64,000 bases of DNA from Fuscovulum sp. (GTDB taxonomy: Bacteria; Pseudomonadota; Alphaproteobacteria; Rhodobacterales; Rhodobacteraceae), in the NCBI GenBank assembly GCA_035192965.1, contig CP136571.1, positions 640,501 to 704,500 of the forward strand. The letters run 5' to 3'. Shown here one piece after another: positions 52,501 to 60,293 of the stretch. Numbering within the stretch: the first letter of the stretch is position 1; the number at the start of each line of letters is the position of its first letter. A model generated the notes under the pieces. It was not told the DNA's origin. It made no database searches and saw only the letters and a program-made list of their open reading frames with translations. Both the position numbers and the translations under genes were made by a program.

Positions 52501-53729
52501 CCGCTGACCGTCCAGCCGTCGTTGGTGTTGGTGCCGAAATTGCCGTTGCTGACCGTGACCGGTTCAGAATCGGTATTGTCGCCAAAGATGCGGTCATTGC
52601 CCGCACCACCGGTGATGCTGTCGGATCCGCCATTGCCATAAAGCGTGTCGATGCCCGCCCCGCCATCGATCTGGTCCAGACCGCTGCCGCCGATCAGCTG
52701 GTCATTGCCGCCTTCGCCAGACAGGGCAATGCCGGTGGTATTGGTCGAGGCGGTCATCTGATCGTCGAAGGCGGTGCCGGAAATCGTTTCGAACCCGGTA
52801 AAGGTGCCGGTCGTGCCGCCCGAAAAGTGGCTGAAACTGCCCGCTCCAGTGGGGCCCACGGTGACAGTCGTGCCGGTGCTGCTTTGCCAGTTGTTGAAAT
52901 TCAGCAGGTCATTGCCACTGCCGCCATCGAGACTGTTGTTGCCGGGGTTGTCCCAGAGCGTGACGGTGTCATTGCCATCGTCCATGAAGATGGTGTCGTT
53001 GCCGTTGCTCAGTTCGATCCGGTCTGCCCCGGCACCTGCATATACAAGATCGTTGCCAGCCCAGTCATCGATCAGATCATCGCCCGCCCCGCCAAGAACG
53101 GTGTCATTTCCGGCATCGGCATTGATCGTGTCGTTGCCATCCCCGCCGATGATATAGTCACTGCCGGTGGTGATCTGTTCGCCCTGTGCATCGGTAAAGC
53201 CCGCGCCGAGGGCCATGTTGTCATTGCCCACTGTGCCATCGACGGCGGTCTTGAAATCCCCCGCGACGCGGTCGGCCAGCAGATCGCCACTGTTGACGAC
53301 CACACTGTTGAGGCTGAGCGACAGGATCGGCGCAGAGGTCAGCGCGACCTGGTCGGCATTGTTCGTCTCTTCCGGGGCGAGGTAGGTGTTGCCGGACACA
53401 TCCTGAAACACCGTTGCCGTGATCGTGGCGGTCGTGCCGTCGAGATAGGTGATGACCGCGTTATAGGTGGCCACGGCATCGAAGTTCTGCGCCGCCGCGC
53501 CATTGATCCGGAAACTGTCAAAGCCGCCGCCGTTGTCGGTGTCATAGGTTAGGTTGGAATCTTCGGTCAGAATGTTGGCCGTGAGGAGCCGCACATTGCT
53601 GTTCAGCGGGTTGGCGGCGCTGCCATAGGTTCCAAGCACACCGACCGCGTTCTCCGCGATCTCGTTGCCCTGTGTCGTGTCGATCCGGGGCAGCGTGCCG
53701 AGGAAGATGACTTCGAAACTTGTCGCCAT
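49503..53729 (-). CDS. Large RTX calcium-binding protein with C-terminal Hint domain
   Basis: 1408 residues. N-terminal non-repeat domain 1-165. Blocks of RTX nonapeptides (GGxGxDxLx type) occur at about 190-275, 335-385, 535-605, 755-800 and 860-1075. Two similar jelly-roll-like modules of about 140 residues lie at 389-530 and 610-750. A Hint domain starts with Cys1172 (CFAKGTLIATP) and ends near 1310, followed by a basic tail to 1408. RTX repeats fold on Ca2+ outside the cell after type I secretion. The Hint domain can in principle self-cleave at Cys1172. Protein families of this layout are common in Rhodobacteraceae and mostly uncharacterised. No type I secretion genes lie nearby. Confidence 0.88.
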   Translation of the reverse strand: MATSFEVIFLGTLPRIDTTQGNEIAENAVGVLGTYGSAANPLNSNVRLLTANILTEDSNLTYDTDNGGGFDSFRINGAAAQNFDAVATYNAVITYLDGTTATITATVFQDVSGNTYLAPEETNNADQVALTSAPILSLSLNSVVVNSGDLLADRVAGDFKTAVDGTVGNDNMALGAGFTDAQGEQITTGSDYIIGGDGNDTINADAGNDTVLGGAGDDLIDDWAGNDLVYAGAGADRIELSNGNDTIFMDDGNDTVTLWDNPGNNSLDGGSGNDLLNFNNWQSSTGTTVTVGPTGAGSFSHFSGGTTGTFTGFETISGTAFDDQMTASTNTTGIALSGEGGNDQLIGGSGLDQIDGGAGIDTLYGNGGSDSITGGAGNDRIFGDNTDSEPVTVSNGNFGTNTNDGWTVSGGGNTFVYYEAMAFNANNTGYTGVVQQTIAIQVGQTYQLSLTAREVGTGFGNHTLVAEVLNANGQVIGTQTVVVNNGTSQTINLTFTAQTPNVTLRFTNPTSTATNETDLMIDDVTVTAQTPLADGNDTIDAGDGDDFVDTGGGNDSVSAGSGNDIIFDDEGNDTVDGGAGNDTIHGGGGSDSITGGDGNDRIFGDNGAAAPVTVTNGTFATGTTAGWTTSGTGTFVSNQALAFNAGNAGFGGVGQQTIVTEAGFDYRLSFNAFENGAGLANHTLLVEVVDANGVVIGSQTIVVTDGSNLTGAVTFTATTANTTLRFTNPTSTGTTSTDVLIDNVTVTALTMPPKTGSDTINAGEGSDFVDAGGGDDLVIVDGTFSGDDTLDGGAGNDTLSLDPGDNRNLSVNMATGVVDDGLAGTQQFTNFESVVTGDGSDSVTGTSAADVISTQRGNDTVLGGGGSDILFGGAGSDRLEGGDGDDRLEGGDGDDTLIAGNNTGSGDTLLGGVGDDYLVDSFGNAVLDGGAGTDVFEIGYGNATVIGGEDPGNTDFDLIDFRPANVAVNIVFDGDESGTYTDSSGNIGQFSQIEAFILTDQADTVDASADTRGVVLIGNAGADSLIGSQGDDFIEGGVGNNIISGGTGRDTLIGGAGADTLTGGAGPDTFVVDGGGDIITDFDTSRGIQGGGAPDQTDNDFVDLTDYYNETTLAAWNAANPGNTFRRPIDWLRADHADDGALAEVGGLQIRRADGQPVTADQLGFENTGVICFAKGTLIATPGGDTPVEDLRLGDLVLTVDHGAQALVWTGATAQDWSRDPHPAKPVLIKAGSLGQGIPTRDLMISPQHRVLLSGPNDPVGVFVPAKSLVGLPGVLQMSGCRSVVYHHIMLEQHQVLISNGTPTESFYPGETALKMMAPALCAAVLDVLLQVTQGAGLSLYPLARKALSVQGARHAFGAKTAAMGGACGHRGKSSAETARKPRLAVPGTPAIGLQRAPAQDAPAQRRH

Positions 53730-54279
53730 ACCAGTAAGCTCACGTTTGTTATGCCGTCAGGAACAGCAGGCTGGGGATATCGCGGCGCTTCTGTTCACCA
53801 ACGAAGGCCGTTTCGGGATCTGTTCACTGCCGGGTTTGCATCTGAATGGTTACGCGACCGGCCTATCATGGTCGGCTTACCGATCCCTTACGGCGGCAAA
53901 TTCCATGAGATTAGGGGAGGGGCTTGAGTTTTTTGGGCTGGATTGTCCGCTTTTGCCTGCTTTGGCGCCCATCACCCGCCAGAAGCGCAGAAAACACTCA
54001 AACGGCACCGCTGGAAATCACCTCTGGGCGATACCGGCGCTGCGGATGATGCTGACGGCCTTCTTCCGCGCGTTCGATAAGTTGGAAGGGCCAAGACTGC
54101 GCGGTTCGTAGCACCCCCTGTGCGGTGCCGCTTCCGGGCCGACGATCCGACTGCTCCATTTGACCAGACCATTCTGAACAACGGTCATGCCGCCCGGGGC
54201 CATGAACTGAAGCAGCGCATGTCCTATAGCCCCTTGCCGGAAAGGGGTTTCTTTCATCTGGGAGAAACAAGGGGAGAAA
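53730..54279. other. Intergenic region between the RTX gene and SRP RNA
   Basis: 550 bases without a recognised gene. Several short open frames exist on both strands (up to about 150 codons) but none shows a known domain or ribosome site. Lower coding regularity than neighbours. It must carry the RTX gene promoter (minus strand). Could contain decayed coding sequence; nothing conclusive. Confidence 0.5.
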
Positions 54280-54378
54280 GGTGAGAGGCTGGACAACGAC
54301 CCAAGCGGGGCTCGTTACGGCTGCTACCTTCCGGTCCTGACCGGGTTGGCGAGGCGCTCGCCCGCGCCAACCTCTCGC
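54280..54378 (-). ncRNA. ffs: Small signal recognition particle RNA (4.5S type)
   Basis: Minus strand contains the highly conserved SRP core GGTCAGGACCGGAAGG followed by TAGCAGCC, the Ffh-binding internal loop and tetraloop region. The arms match: GAGAGGTTGG near the 5' end pairs with CCAGCCTCTC near the 3' end. About 99 nt, right for alphaproteobacterial small SRP RNA. Acts with Ffh to target membrane proteins. Ends estimated from pairing. Confidence 0.92.
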
Positions 54379-54453
54379 CCGTCGATATAGGCCCGCCCCC
54401 CCGGATTCGCAAGCACTTGCGGAGGGGGTTGCATTGGGGCGGTTCGGATCGGG

Positions 54454-55080
54454 TCAGATGATCCCGGCCGCCCGCGCACCAGCCAGAAGATCGGCGGCGA
54501 GATGGCGGGCAAAGCGCCCCTCGGTCGGGGCGACATCGGGCACCTGTACCACGGTGCATCCCGCGCGATGTGCGGCTTCGGCCCCCACATCGCTGTCTTC
54601 GAACACCAGGCAGCGCGCCGGATCGACACCCAGCCGCGCGGCGGCCAGCAGATAGGGTTCGGGCGCGGGTTTGGGTTCCGTCACATCATCAAAGGTCACG
54701 ACAGTCCGGAAATGGTGCGACAGCCCGGCAAGGCCCAGCTTGTGATGCGCCCCATCCCGCCCGGTCGAAGTGACAAGGCCCAGCGGATGATCCAGCATCG
54801 CCAGCAGTTCTGCCGCCCCCGATTTCAGCGCGAGGCCATTGTTCAATTCTGCATCGAAACCGATGCGCCAGGCGGCGCGGAAGGCGGCAAGGTCGATCTT
54901 GGGCAGGGCTTGCAGGATGATCTCTGCCGTCTGCGGTTCGGCCTTGCCCACAAGGCCGTGCATGAAGGTGGCATCGACCGGATGGCCCACTTCGGCAAAG
55001 GCCCAGAGCCCGGAGGTGAGCGCAAGGCTTTCCGTATCCACAAGGGTTCCGTCAAGGTCGAAGAAGATCGCGTCGAACAT
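54454..55080 (-). CDS. HAD family phosphatase (beta-phosphoglucomutase-like)
   Basis: 208-residue HAD hydrolase with motif I DLDGTLVDTE (nucleophile Asp8, acid Asp10), motif II Ser/Thr in LVTSTGRDG, motif III Lys in KPAPEPYL and motif IV FEDSDVGAEAA. Helical cap after motif I. Likely a phosphatase on a sugar phosphate or similar small substrate; exact substrate unknown. Confidence 0.88.
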   Translation of the reverse strand: MFDAIFFDLDGTLVDTESLALTSGLWAFAEVGHPVDATFMHGLVGKAEPQTAEIILQALPKIDLAAFRAAWRIGFDAELNNGLALKSGAAELLAMLDHPLGLVTSTGRDGAHHKLGLAGLSHHFRTVVTFDDVTEPKPAPEPYLLAAARLGVDPARCLVFEDSDVGAEAAHRAGCTVVQVPDVAPTEGRFARHLAADLLAGARAAGII

Positions 55081-55115
55081 GGGCCGCTCCGCAGGATGAG
55101 CCCTGTCCTACCCGA

Positions 55116-56912
55116 TCACAGATGCAGACGGAAGCGCCGGTAGCCCGGTGCCCCACCTTCCAGCGGTTCAGGCCGGAGGCTGGCGATGTGGGGCAGCAGA
55201 TGTTCGCCTGCTGCCGCTGTTTCAAAGGTCGCGCTGGCCCCGATCGGCGCAAAGGACCAGTCATAGGGGGCAGGGGCCATCTTGTCCGGTTCCGAGGTGA
55301 GAAAGGCGATCAGCGCGGATCGGGTAGAGGTCTTGTCATCTAGCAGGATACGGTCGGGCTGACAGCCGGGAAAGCCGCCACTTCCCGCCGCGCGATAGCT
55401 GTTGGTGGCCAGGATGAAGCGATCCGCAGCGGTGATGCGGTGCCCGTTCAGGCGCAGCTTACATATCCGGCGGGCGTCAGGATTGATGCACTGCCCCCGC
55501 GCATCAAAACGCGGCGGCTGGGTCAGATCGAACTGAAAGGACAGGCCGGCGATCAGATCGAAGTCGAAACTGGGGCTTTCAGCATTGACCAGAGGCAGGT
55601 CCGGCTTCCCGGAATCGACGGTGGTGAACTGGATGGCAGCCCGTTCCAACCAATCACCCAACTCCTCGCCCGTCAGCAAAAGTGCGACGATGCTGTTGGG
55701 AAAGGGATAGATGTCCGCCGCGTGTCGCAGCTCCAGCGGGCCTTGGGCGATGTCGGTAAAGTTCGCGGCCCCGCCCCGCCCCCCGGCGCGAAAGGGCGCG
55801 GTGGCAGACAGAATGGGCAGATCGGCAAACGAGGTGCCAGCGAGGCGTTGCCGCAAGTGCCGGGCCTGCGCGGCGGCGACCAGCCGCATGATGTTGCAAG
55901 GTGCGATGCGTGAGAAATAGCTGTGCAGCGGCCTGTCTGTTTCGCCGATACGGGTGCCAAGCCAGTTGCGCGCGGCCTGATGCGCCGCCCCGCAAACGGA
56001 TTCCAGGCCCAGATGCGGTGCGGACACAGCGCGCGCGGGCAGAAGATCGGCCCGGCTGCCTGACAAAGACCAACCGACGCCATCATGGCGCAGGGTGATG
56101 TCGATCCGGCCCAGATGCGACCCGAAGAAACCGGGCATGACAGCGGGTTTGCCGTGAAGCTGCGGTCCGCTGTCGCCCTGCGCCTGCGTGTCCGGATCGG
56201 GGAAGACCAGATGGGTATGGCCCATGATCATCGCATCCGCCCCCGACAGCCGTGCCAGCGGCAGCGCCATGTTTTCCATCCCACGCTCGGCCACTGCGGA
56301 CCCCATGCCGGTATGGGCCAGCAGGATCACCACATCCGCCCCATCGCGCCGCAGGGCGCTGACCGCCTCGGTCGCGGCTGGGACGGCATCGAGTGCCACC
56401 ACCTGCCCTTCGATCTGCCCTGCTTCCCAGACCACCGTCTGCGGCGGGGCAATTCCGGTGATCCCGATGCGGATCGGCCTGCTTTTGCCTTTGCCGTCGG
56501 TTAGGTTGCGGTCGATCAGGATGGAGCGTCGGGCGAAAGGGCCATCATCCAGCGGCTGCAGATTGGCCGAAACAAAGGGGAAATGCGCATCGGCCATGGC
56601 GCGGCGCAACAAGGGCAGTCCATGGCTGAATTCGTGATTGCCCAGTGTCGCCGCATCATAGCCAAGCGCGTTCATCGCCGAAATCATCGGATGGGGCGTG
56701 TCTTCGCCCTGTTCGGCGGCCCAATCGCCCAACGGGCTGCCTTGCAGGAAATCGCCATTGTCCAGAAGCAGGGTGTTGGGGCATTCCGCCCGCGCCAGAT
56801 CGATCAAATGTGCGAGGTCTGACAGACCCAGTCCTGCCTGCGGCTTGTCGGCGTGATAGTCCCAGCCGAAGGCATGCGCATGCAGATCTGATGTCGCAAG
56901 CAATCTGAGCAT
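55116..56912 (-). CDS. cpdB: CpdB-like 2',3'-cyclic-nucleotide phosphodiesterase/3'-nucleotidase, no signal peptide
   Basis: 598 residues. Metallophosphoesterase domain (about 1-300) with TSDLHAHAF, LLDNGDFLQGS, GNHEFSHG and GHTHLVFPD. A 5'-nucleotidase C-terminal domain follows with NIMRLVAAAQARHL. CpdB of E. coli is periplasmic; here the N-terminus starts directly with the first metal motif and no export signal is seen, so it may be cytoplasmic or start elsewhere. ATG at 56912 preferred over an upstream TTG. Confidence 0.88.
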   Translation of the reverse strand: MLRLLATSDLHAHAFGWDYHADKPQAGLGLSDLAHLIDLARAECPNTLLLDNGDFLQGSPLGDWAAEQGEDTPHPMISAMNALGYDAATLGNHEFSHGLPLLRRAMADAHFPFVSANLQPLDDGPFARRSILIDRNLTDGKGKSRPIRIGITGIAPPQTVVWEAGQIEGQVVALDAVPAATEAVSALRRDGADVVILLAHTGMGSAVAERGMENMALPLARLSGADAMIMGHTHLVFPDPDTQAQGDSGPQLHGKPAVMPGFFGSHLGRIDITLRHDGVGWSLSGSRADLLPARAVSAPHLGLESVCGAAHQAARNWLGTRIGETDRPLHSYFSRIAPCNIMRLVAAAQARHLRQRLAGTSFADLPILSATAPFRAGGRGGAANFTDIAQGPLELRHAADIYPFPNSIVALLLTGEELGDWLERAAIQFTTVDSGKPDLPLVNAESPSFDFDLIAGLSFQFDLTQPPRFDARGQCINPDARRICKLRLNGHRITAADRFILATNSYRAAGSGGFPGCQPDRILLDDKTSTRSALIAFLTSEPDKMAPAPYDWSFAPIGASATFETAAAGEHLLPHIASLRPEPLEGGAPGYRRFRLHL

Positions 56913-57122
56913 TGCCACAAGCGTTGGCAAGGGCGCACCCCCCGGGAATCGTTACGCAAAGCGAATGGCTGGCGATCTGGCTTTGTAAGAACTTGTTTAC
57001 AACCATTGCGTGTTTTTCCGCAAGCAAAGTTTACACCCTGATGCCCGGACCGGAGCTGCGTTTGCGTTGGTCTTTCCGGCATGGCAAGACAGCGGCGATG
57101 GCCGGGTGGCGCGGAGGGACGG

Positions 57123-58076
57123 ATGCGGATTGCAGAAACGGTGACCTTTGGCGGATCGGCCCTGGATCGCGCCGCCGCGCTGCGCGGTGACCCGGCGAAA
57201 CTTGCGGCGCTGCTGGCCTCGGGCTGTGTCATGCCGGTCTGGCGGGGCAAGCCGCTGTGTGATGGCGGGGAAAGCCTGGGATGGGTTACGGCGGATAGCC
57301 CGGTTCTGGCCGGGGCGGGGGCGCCGGTTTTTCTGGGTCTTGATGACGGTCAGGCCGTTTTTGCCTGCGATACGTCGCATTGGTCGCCTGAGGCGGGGGC
57401 CGCAGGTGTGGAACAGGGGTTTCTGGATACGTCCGAGCAGCGCCACCCGGCGCTGGATGACCGGTTTTCCTTTCTGGAACTGCGCGGTGTGATGGCGGCA
57501 CTGTCGCCGCGTGATGCTGAACTGGCGGCGACCGCCAAGGCGTTGTTGCATTGGCACCGCAGCCACGGGTTCTGCGCCGCCTGCGGGGCGCGAACCGAGA
57601 TGGCGCAGGGTGGCTGGCAACGGGTGTGCCCGGCCTGTGGCGCGTCGCATTTTCCGCGAACCGATCCGGTGGTGATCATGCTGATCACCCGAGGCAACAG
57701 CGTGCTGGTCGGGCGCAATGCTGTCTGGCCCGAGGGCATGTATTCGCTTCTGGCGGGGTTCGTCGAACCCGGCGAAACGCTGGAGGCCGCCGTCCGCCGC
57801 GAGGTGCTGGAAGAGGCCGGGGTGCAGGTGGGCGCGGTGCGCTATCTGGCCAGCCAGCCCTGGCCCTTTCCGGCCAGCCTGATGTTCGGCTGCGCGGGCG
57901 AGGCGACAAGCGAGGCCATCACGATCGATCCCGAAGAGCTGGAGGATGCACTTTGGGTTACCCGCGAAGAGATGGTTACTGTGATGGCAGGGCGGCACCC
58001 GCGTATCAGACCAGCCCGTCGCGGTGCCATTGCGCATTTCCTGATTGCGAACTGGCTTGCCGACAGGCTTGATTAG
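57123..58076 (+). CDS. nudC: NAD(+) diphosphatase NudC
   Basis: 317-residue Nudix enzyme hydrolysing NADH and removing NAD caps from RNA. Zinc ribbon with CAACGAR and CPACGASHFPRTDP, Nudix box GFVEPGETLEAAVRREVLEEAG (read as two adjoining parts), and the NudC hallmark SQPWPFP. GGAGGGACGG ribosome site fixes ATG at 57123. Confidence 0.95.
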   Translation: MRIAETVTFGGSALDRAAALRGDPAKLAALLASGCVMPVWRGKPLCDGGESLGWVTADSPVLAGAGAPVFLGLDDGQAVFACDTSHWSPEAGAAGVEQGFLDTSEQRHPALDDRFSFLELRGVMAALSPRDAELAATAKALLHWHRSHGFCAACGARTEMAQGGWQRVCPACGASHFPRTDPVVIMLITRGNSVLVGRNAVWPEGMYSLLAGFVEPGETLEAAVRREVLEEAGVQVGAVRYLASQPWPFPASLMFGCAGEATSEAITIDPEELEDALWVTREEMVTVMAGRHPRIRPARRGAIAHFLIANWLADRLD

Positions 58077-58161
58077 CCCCACCTTCAGCAGATAAGGCGA
58101 CCCGGTGTAGAACTATCGGTGTATGTAAAGTGGTGGGTGCCAATGGCAGGTCAGGACTGGA

Positions 58162-58635
58162 ATGAAGCTTAGCGGTCGGACGGATATCGGGGCGCCCGTC
58201 GCCTTTGTGTTTGCTGCGCTTTCGGATTTCGAAGCGTGGGAACGGGCCGCGATGCGGCGCGGCGCCGATGTGCATCGCACGGACAAGCTGCGCAATCCCG
58301 GCCCCGGCATGACCTGGCAGGCGCGCTTTGCCTGGCGTGGGCGCGAGCGGCAGTTGCAGGTGCGCCTGACCAAAATGGTGACCAACCTGAACCTTGCGCT
58401 GGATTTCGATGGCCCATCAGTACAAGGCAACATGAACATCGAATTGGTGGAACTGTCGGCAAAGCGCACGCGGATGCTGATGCAGGTGGATCTGAAGCCG
58501 CGCACCCTTGCCGCGCGCCTGTTTATCCAATCGATGAAACTGACCAAGAACCGCGTGCAACGAAAGTATGACGCGCGGCTTCAGGGCATCGCCAAGGACA
58601 TTGAGGCGCGTTTTGCCGGGCAGCCGACGCTTTAA
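58162..58635 (+). CDS. SRPBCC family protein
   Basis: 157 residues of the START/Bet v1-like fold (SRPBCC). N-terminal MKLSGRTDIGAPVAFVFAAL, strands, then a long C-terminal helix ending in a KYDARLQGIAKDIEARF stretch. Binds hydrophobic ligands in known members; ligand unknown. Its stop overlaps the pheA stop on the other strand. Confidence 0.82.
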   Translation: MKLSGRTDIGAPVAFVFAALSDFEAWERAAMRRGADVHRTDKLRNPGPGMTWQARFAWRGRERQLQVRLTKMVTNLNLALDFDGPSVQGNMNIELVELSAKRTRMLMQVDLKPRTLAARLFIQSMKLTKNRVQRKYDARLQGIAKDIEARFAGQPTL

Positions 58636-59465
58636 CCGCGCTGCGGATCGGCCGGGTAGACGCCCAGAACGTTGAAGGACGTCGTGAAATAGCGCAGCTC
58701 GTCAAAGGCGAGTTTGACGTTGGCATCTTCGGGATGGCCTTCGATATCGGCATAGAATTCGGTCGCGGTGAAACTGCCGCCCACCATGTAGCTTTCCAGC
58801 TTTGTCATGTTCACGCCGTTGGTGGCAAAGCCCCCCAGCGCCTTGTAGAGCGCGGCGGGGATGTTGCGGACGCGGAAAGTGAAGGTCGTCATCATCTTGC
58901 CCCCACCCCGACGCGCGGGGTTCAGGTCGCGCGACATCACCAGAAAGCGGGTGGTGTTGTTGGCCTGATCCTCGATATGGCGGGCAACCACATCCAGCCC
59001 GTAGATTTCGGCGGCAAGCTCGCTGGCCAGTGCAGCGCGGGACGGATCGCCCAGTTCGGCCACTTCGCGCGCGGCGCGGGCGTTGTCGGTGCTGACCTTG
59101 CCCTTGATGCCGTGTTCTTTCAGAAAGCCCGCGCATTGGGGGATGATCACCACATGGCCATGCGCCTCGGTGATCTGGTCGAGCGTCGCGCCGCGCACGC
59201 CCAGCAGGTTGACATGCACGCGGACGAACGCCTCGTCCACGATATGCAGACCGGCTTTGGGAAGCAGGCTGTGGACATCTGCCACGCGGCCATAGGTCGA
59301 GTTTTCGACCGCCAGCATGCCCAGATCCACCTCGCCGGAGCGGGCGAGTTCGACCACATCTTCAAAGGTCTGGCATGGCACGGCCTGCAGGTCGGGGCGT
59401 GCCTGCGTGCAGGCCTGATGCGAATAAGCCCCAAGTTCCCCTTGGAAAGCGATGCGTCCGGTCAT
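58632..59465 (-). CDS. pheA: Prephenate dehydratase PheA
   Basis: 277-residue enzyme making phenylpyruvate for phenylalanine synthesis. Catalytic domain with IAFQGELGAYSHQA, NSTYGRVADV, and the TRF motif (NNTTRFLVM). The C-terminal ACT domain (about 190-270) has ESYMVGG-type Phe-binding residues (LESYMVGGSF), so feedback inhibition by Phe is expected. Confidence 0.95.
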   Translation of the reverse strand: MTGRIAFQGELGAYSHQACTQARPDLQAVPCQTFEDVVELARSGEVDLGMLAVENSTYGRVADVHSLLPKAGLHIVDEAFVRVHVNLLGVRGATLDQITEAHGHVVIIPQCAGFLKEHGIKGKVSTDNARAAREVAELGDPSRAALASELAAEIYGLDVVARHIEDQANNTTRFLVMSRDLNPARRGGGKMMTTFTFRVRNIPAALYKALGGFATNGVNMTKLESYMVGGSFTATEFYADIEGHPEDANVKLAFDELRYFTTSFNVLGVYPADPQRG

Positions 59466-59590
59466 GTCCGGGAGGCTCCGTCAACAAAAAACCCCGCAAC
59501 AGGGGCGATTGGTCGCGCTAGTATACCTTGAAACCCTATGGGGGAAGCGGATAGATACCGCGCGATACGACGGCCAAGGGAAGGCGCGAC

Positions 59591-60115
59591 ATGTTCGACA
59601 CGATGACGATTACCAAAGCAACGGGCGCGGTGTGCGGGTCGCTGCTGGTCTATCTGCTTGCGGCGTGGGCGGGGGATTCGCTTTATCATGTCGGCCATGA
59701 CAGCCATGGCGGCGAAGAAATCGCGCAGGCCTATTCCATCGACACCGGGTCCGACGAAGCGTCGTCCGAAGTTGCAGCGGACGCCCCCGATTTCGCGACG
59801 TTGTATGCTGCGGCCGATGTGGCCGCTGGTGAAAAGGTCTTTGCCAAGTGCAAATCCTGCCACAAGCTGGATGGGTCTGATGGGGTTGGCCCCCACTTGA
59901 ACGGGATCGTTGACAAGCAGAAGGGGACCTCTGCCGGTTATGCCTATTCGGATGCGTTGGCTGCGTTGACCGCAGAGGTATGGTCGCCTGAAAACCTGAA
60001 CGGCTTCCTTGAAAACCCCAAGGGGTACATGCCGGGAACCAAGATGTCTTTTGCTGGCCTGCCCAAGGTCGATGAGCGGGCAAACCTGATCGCCTATCTG
60101 GCGACCGTGCAGTAA
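59591..60115 (+). CDS. Membrane-anchored cytochrome c
   Basis: 174 residues. N-terminal uncleaved anchor at about 11-29, acidic linker (about 35-66), then a cytochrome c fold with heme motif Cys87-x2-Cys90-His91 and axial Met in PGTKMSFAG. Resembles cytochrome cy/c552 of Rhodobacter and Paracoccus, which carries electrons between the bc1 complex and oxidases while tethered to the membrane. AAGGGAAGG site upstream. Confidence 0.92.
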   Translation: MFDTMTITKATGAVCGSLLVYLLAAWAGDSLYHVGHDSHGGEEIAQAYSIDTGSDEASSEVAADAPDFATLYAAADVAAGEKVFAKCKSCHKLDGSDGVGPHLNGIVDKQKGTSAGYAYSDALAALTAEVWSPENLNGFLENPKGYMPGTKMSFAGLPKVDERANLIAYLATVQ

Positions 60116-60134
60116 TCCTTGACCAACAGATCAC

Positions 60135-60170
60135 AAAAGGGCCGCTTCCCGCCGGAAGTGGCCCTTTTTT
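60135..60170 (+). terminator. Intrinsic terminator of the cytochrome c gene
   Basis: Long stem AAAAGGGCCGCTTCC paired with GGAAGTGGCCCTTTT (one G-T), loop of four, six T. Begins 19 bases after the stop. Confidence 0.92.
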
Positions 60171-60293
60171 CATGCCTGTGAGCGCCATGTGTCTTTGTTT
60201 CACGCAAACGCAACTTGTGGCCTCGACAGGATGCGATTTAGCTTAAATCTGAACAAGACGGGCGGGACAGCCGCCGTGGCAGGGGAGATGGGC

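Noticed and set aside
50500..53200. Short tandem repeats resembling a CRISPR or satellite array
   Set aside because: The periodicity is 27 bases (nine codons) and encodes RTX nonapeptides in frame; there are no spacers.
49620..53552. Long plus-strand frames of 646 and 622 codons over the RTX gene
   Set aside because: They arise from the repetitive Gly/Asp codons of the RTX repeats on the other strand; no domain, no ribosome site.
54279..54559. Small open frames over the SRP RNA locus
   Set aside because: The sequence matches the conserved SRP RNA core and paired arms; the frames have no coding support.
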